Positions 48,785 to 51,049 of a DNA stretch of 51,049 bases are shown one piece after another. Origin of the DNA: an uncultured Coriobacteriaceae bacterium (GTDB taxonomy: Bacteria > Actinomycetota > Coriobacteriia > Coriobacteriales > Atopobiaceae); NCBI GenBank assembly GCA_902790135.1, contig CADAQM010000013.1, positions 1-51,049 on the forward strand, given 5' to 3'. How positions within the stretch are numbered: the stretch's first letter is position 1; every line of letters starts with the position of its first letter. The notes under the pieces are model-generated. The model worked only from the letters and a program-made list of their open reading frames with translations. It had not been told where the DNA came from and did not search any database. A program made the position numbers and the translations under genes.

Positions 48785-50269
48785 ATGAGCGAGTTGGGCC
48801 AGGCGTTCCGCACGTGGGTCGCCGCGCGTAAGGTGCAGGGCTGCACGACGACGGTCGTGGACGACGACCACATCACCATCAAGCATGATTGCATGACGGG
48901 ACAGGTCAACTTCTACACCTTCGATGACATGCCGGAGGTCGTGGAGCTGGCGGTAACCGAGGACGCGACGGGCGAGAACCGCTTCTTCCTGCACTTCGAG
49001 CTCGAGGACCTCGACCGTGCCAAGCAGCTGTTCGGCGAGATGACTGAGGTGCTCCAGGAGCCGTGTGATGCGGACGGCACCCGCGTGCTCTTGTGTTGTA
49101 CCGTGGGCATGACCACCACGATGTTTGCCGGAAAGCTGAGCCAGGTGGCCGAGACCCTCTCGCTCGACTACAGCTTCGAGGCCAAGGCGCTCGAGGATGC
49201 CAAGCGCGAGGGTGGCAGCTACGATGCCGTCATGCTTGCCCCGCAGGTGGGCTTCCGTCGTCGGGAGGTCGCCCAGGCCTTCCCCGAGGCGGTCGTCTTC
49301 GAGATCCCAGCGCGCATCTTTGCCCGCTACGACGGTGCGGGTGCCCTGCGCATGCTGATGGGGCTTCTGGGAGACGACTCGCTGGCGGCGCCTGACCCCA
49401 GCGACCTGCGCATGATGCGAGGCTCCCGCAAGGACCTGCCCAACAAGACGGTGCTCATCATCTCGGTGATTCACCATCCGGGAGGGGCGACCATCGCTTG
49501 GCGCCTCTTCGAGAACTTCAAGCTGCTCGCCTCGGACGAGGTGTATAAGCCCAAGGTCGAGTTCCGTGACCTCGAGGACGTCATCGCCACGATGCGCTTC
49601 CGCGGCATCGACCTCGCCGACATCGACGCGGTGGGCGTGGCCGTGCCAGGGGCGGTGGACTACGGTACCGTCACCTTCTCAGGCTACGACCTTGGTGGCG
49701 TCAACATCGAGAAGGGCCTCACCGACAAGTTTGGCCTCAGGGTGTTTGTGGACAATAACGCCAATGCCGGGGCCGTGGGCTGCTATGTGAGTCAGGACAC
49801 GTATGACAGCGTGACGCTACATACCCAGCAGGTCGGAACGATGATCGGTGGGCAGGGCACCGTGTGCAACGGTCACCTGCTGCGTGGCCATCGTGGCATG
49901 GCGGGTGAGCTGAGCGGCCTCAACTGGCAGGTGTTCCTGCATGCCGAGCAGTTTGCGGACGTCGAGTTGGACGTTGACTCGCACAAAGAGCTGCTCGCCT
50001 ACTACGAGGAGCAGGCCTCGTGGAGCGGCGAGGCGATGCTGCCGATACTGGCAACGATGCTCCAGGCTGCCATTGCGGTTGCGGCACCCGATGCCATCTA
50101 CATCAGCTACGACCTCGTGGACGACATGGACGCGCTGCGCAAGGAGCTTGCAAAGAGCCTGCCGGAGGACCTCATACCCGACCTCATCCACATCACCGAC
50201 TACCGCGAGAAGATCTTTCTCGGCGAGATGGCACTCGTGCTGCAGCGGCTCAGCACCAGTGCGACGTAG
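48785..50269 (+). CDS. Three-part protein: unknown domain, PTS IIB, degenerate ROK
   Basis: 494-aa fusion. Residues 1-95 form a small alpha/beta domain I do not recognise, not a helix-turn-helix. Residues about 98-195 are a lactose/cellobiose-type IIB domain with acceptor loop VLLCCTVGMTTTM, Cys105 at the phosphorylation position. Residues about 221-490 follow the ROK (repressor/kinase) fold: VGVAVPGAVDYGTV, VFVDNNANAGAVG, LLRGHRGMAGELSG. The ROK catalytic Asp of the ND-x-N motif is Asn, the N-terminal DxGGT ATP loop is missing, and the zinc cysteines and the GH of GEIGH are absent. So the ROK part is probably a sugar sensor and not a kinase. GGTAGGGGG precedes the ATG. Likely in an operon with the third GH1 gene. 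Confidence 0.8.
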   Translation: MSELGQAFRTWVAARKVQGCTTTVVDDDHITIKHDCMTGQVNFYTFDDMPEVVELAVTEDATGENRFFLHFELEDLDRAKQLFGEMTEVLQEPCDADGTRVLLCCTVGMTTTMFAGKLSQVAETLSLDYSFEAKALEDAKREGGSYDAVMLAPQVGFRRREVAQAFPEAVVFEIPARIFARYDGAGALRMLMGLLGDDSLAAPDPSDLRMMRGSRKDLPNKTVLIISVIHHPGGATIAWRLFENFKLLASDEVYKPKVEFRDLEDVIATMRFRGIDLADIDAVGVAVPGAVDYGTVTFSGYDLGGVNIEKGLTDKFGLRVFVDNNANAGAVGCYVSQDTYDSVTLHTQQVGTMIGGQGTVCNGHLLRGHRGMAGELSGLNWQVFLHAEQFADVELDVDSHKELLAYYEEQASWSGEAMLPILATMLQAAIAVAAPDAIYISYDLVDDMDALRKELAKSLPEDLIPDLIHITDYREKIFLGEMALVLQRLSTSAT

Positions 50270-50289
50270 TCCTTTTTGCCTGTTACGCC

Positions 50290-50951
50290 TTACGCGTTGT
50301 CGCCGAGCACGTGCGAGCAGGCCATGACCTTCTCGCGCGGAATCGAGCAAAAGACGTCGACAAGGTGGGCATCGAGCTGCGTGCCGGCGGCGTCCTTGAG
50401 GATTTCGATGCATTCGTCGTAGGACGCCGCCTCCTTGTATGGGCGACGCATGAAGACGGCGGAGAACACGTCGGCAACGGCAAGGATGCGTGCCCCAAGG
50501 GGGATGTCGGCGCCTGCGATGTGATAGTAGTAGCCCTTGCCGTCAATGCGCACGTGGTGGTAGGCGATTCACTCGGTTATGCCCTCGAACGAGTGCACCG
50601 GCTCCAGGATGTCGGCACCGATGCGAGGATGCTTGCGGATGGCATCCTACTCACGGCTGGTGAGCTTGCCGGGCTTGTTGAGCACCTCCTCGGGCATGCC
50701 GAGCTTGCCGAGGTCGTGGAAGATGGCGGCGTACTCCAGGTTGGTGCGGTTGATGGTCTCGCGCTCCTCCTCGGGCAGGGCGTCGTAGATGAGACCGGAG
50801 ATGAGCTCGACATGGCGGCTAGGACCACTTCGATGGGAAGCGTTTCCTGCCCGGCGATCCCCTCGGTGCGAGGCTCGCAGGTAAAGGCAGCTATCGGATC
50901 CTGCCCCCAAACGGATGACGGGCTTTCCGCCTGTCGGAAACGTTTCCAATG
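50290..50951 (-). pseudogene. HD-GYP phosphodiesterase, broken
   Basis: Remnant of an HD-GYP domain (cyclic di-GMP phosphodiesterase fold). The same frame gives SRHVELISGLIYDAL, IFHDLGKLGMPEEVLNKPGKLT, HPRIGADILEPVHSFEG, then HHVRIDGKGYY and a full C terminus to LGDNA. Two in-frame stops interrupt it: TAG at 50647-50649 and TGA at 50569-50571. At both places the family usually has Trp (EW-x-x-I-x-x-HP and W-x-x-x-HH), so both look like TGG changed by a single G-to-A. Before the HD part the reading shifts frame (LPIEVVLAAM is in another frame near 50811-50840) and the expected DxYTxGHS segment is missing. GYP itself reads GYY. Confidence 0.85.
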
Positions 50952-50971
50952 ACGGCCAAAAGTGCTATAAA
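50836..50971 (+). promoter_or_regulatory. LacI-type operators and outward-facing promoter
   Basis: GGAAACGTTTCC at 50936-50947 is a perfect 12-bp palindrome of LacI-family type. A one-mismatch copy, GGAAGCGTTTCC, lies exactly 100 bp upstream at 50836-50847. An extended -10, TGC-TATAAA, follows at 50963-50971, with TTTCCA (50943-50948) at 17 bp as -35, so the main operator overlaps the promoter. The controlled gene would lie to the right of the window; an open frame from ATG 50979 runs off the edge but is too short to judge. Confidence 0.55.
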
Positions 50972-51049
50972 GGAATCGATGGCACAGCTGTGTCTCCATA
51001 GGGCAGCACAGATCTCTCCCTGGGCCATGTCCATGAACGTGTCCGTAAC

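Noticed and set aside
50569..50649. Recoding of the in-frame TAG or TGA in the HD-GYP gene (pyrrolysine, selenocysteine or Trp)
   Set aside because: The two different stops both fit simple TGG mutations, an additional frameshift and deletion are present, and no recoding element is evident.
50979..51049. Gene starting at ATG 50979 and leaving the window
   Set aside because: Only 23 codons are visible, the ATG is almost at the predicted transcription start, and no motif can be judged.

Overview
The window is a bacterial chromosome segment of high G+C content, densely coded on both strands. Gene content points to an anaerobic Coriobacteriia-type actinobacterium (Atopobiaceae, Olsenella-like): LL-diaminopimelate aminotransferase next to dapF, a type III glutamine synthetase, a C69 dipeptidase with a C-terminal membrane anchor, and several phospho-beta-glucosidases. 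This placement is inferred from gene families, not from a marker gene. I saw no rRNA, tRNA, CRISPR array, transposase or prophage.

Layout. 1-1298 (-): amino-acid ABC transporter (Tat-type lipoprotein binding protein and a permease cut by the window edge). 1562-11587 (-): a nitrogen/lysine operon running from two tandem AstE/AspA-family hydrolases through gltB and gltD to dapF and dapL. GOGAT makes the glutamate that DapL uses as amino donor, and DapL/DapF make meso-diaminopimelate. 12017-15812 (+): glnN, with a long hairpin-rich leader, and asnB. 16112-21107 (+): aldo/keto reductase, 6-phospho-beta-glucosidase, TetR regulator, amidohydrolase and a tandem ABM-domain protein. 21222-24047: HAD phosphatase and a membrane HExxH protein (+) meeting a serine acetyltransferase (-) at a shared CTAG. 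24352-26256: secreted C69 dipeptidase. 26512-26786: an isolated 47-codon gene with its own promoter and terminator. 27179-29392 (+): ornithine-cyclodeaminase-family protein and aminotransferase, preceded by an unusually AT-rich stretch. 29459-32685 (-): SGNH hydrolase, PQ-loop protein, MBL-fold hydrolase, nitroreductase, CutC. 32896-36647: second phospho-beta-glucosidase, nitroreductase/flavodoxin pair and an esterase. 36768-38924: RelB/DinJ-like antitoxin with PIN toxin, abutting a gutted ABC exporter. 38935-39011: a perfect 35-bp inverted repeat. 39018-40589: RpiR regulator divergent from a lone PTS IIB protein. 40814-43651: single-chain type IIL (MmeI-like) restriction-modification protein. 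43799-47152: carbohydrate-binding-domain lipoprotein, DUF362 protein and YwaF-like membrane protein. 47255-50269: third phospho-beta-glucosidase followed by an unusual three-part protein (unknown domain, PTS IIB, degenerate ROK). 50290-50951 (-): an HD-GYP pseudogene with two in-frame stops. The right edge carries LacI-type operator sequences and a promoter facing out of the window.

The strongest candidates for something undescribed are the IIB-ROK fusion beside a 6-phospho-beta-glucosidase, the hydrolase pair in which one partner has lost a zinc ligand, and the isolated 47-codon gene. The beta-glucoside theme recurs (three GH1 genes, two stand-alone IIB modules, RpiR, ROK and LacI-type signals), yet no PTS IIC or IIA gene lies in the window. 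The sugar permeases must be encoded elsewhere, or the IIB modules act as sensors.
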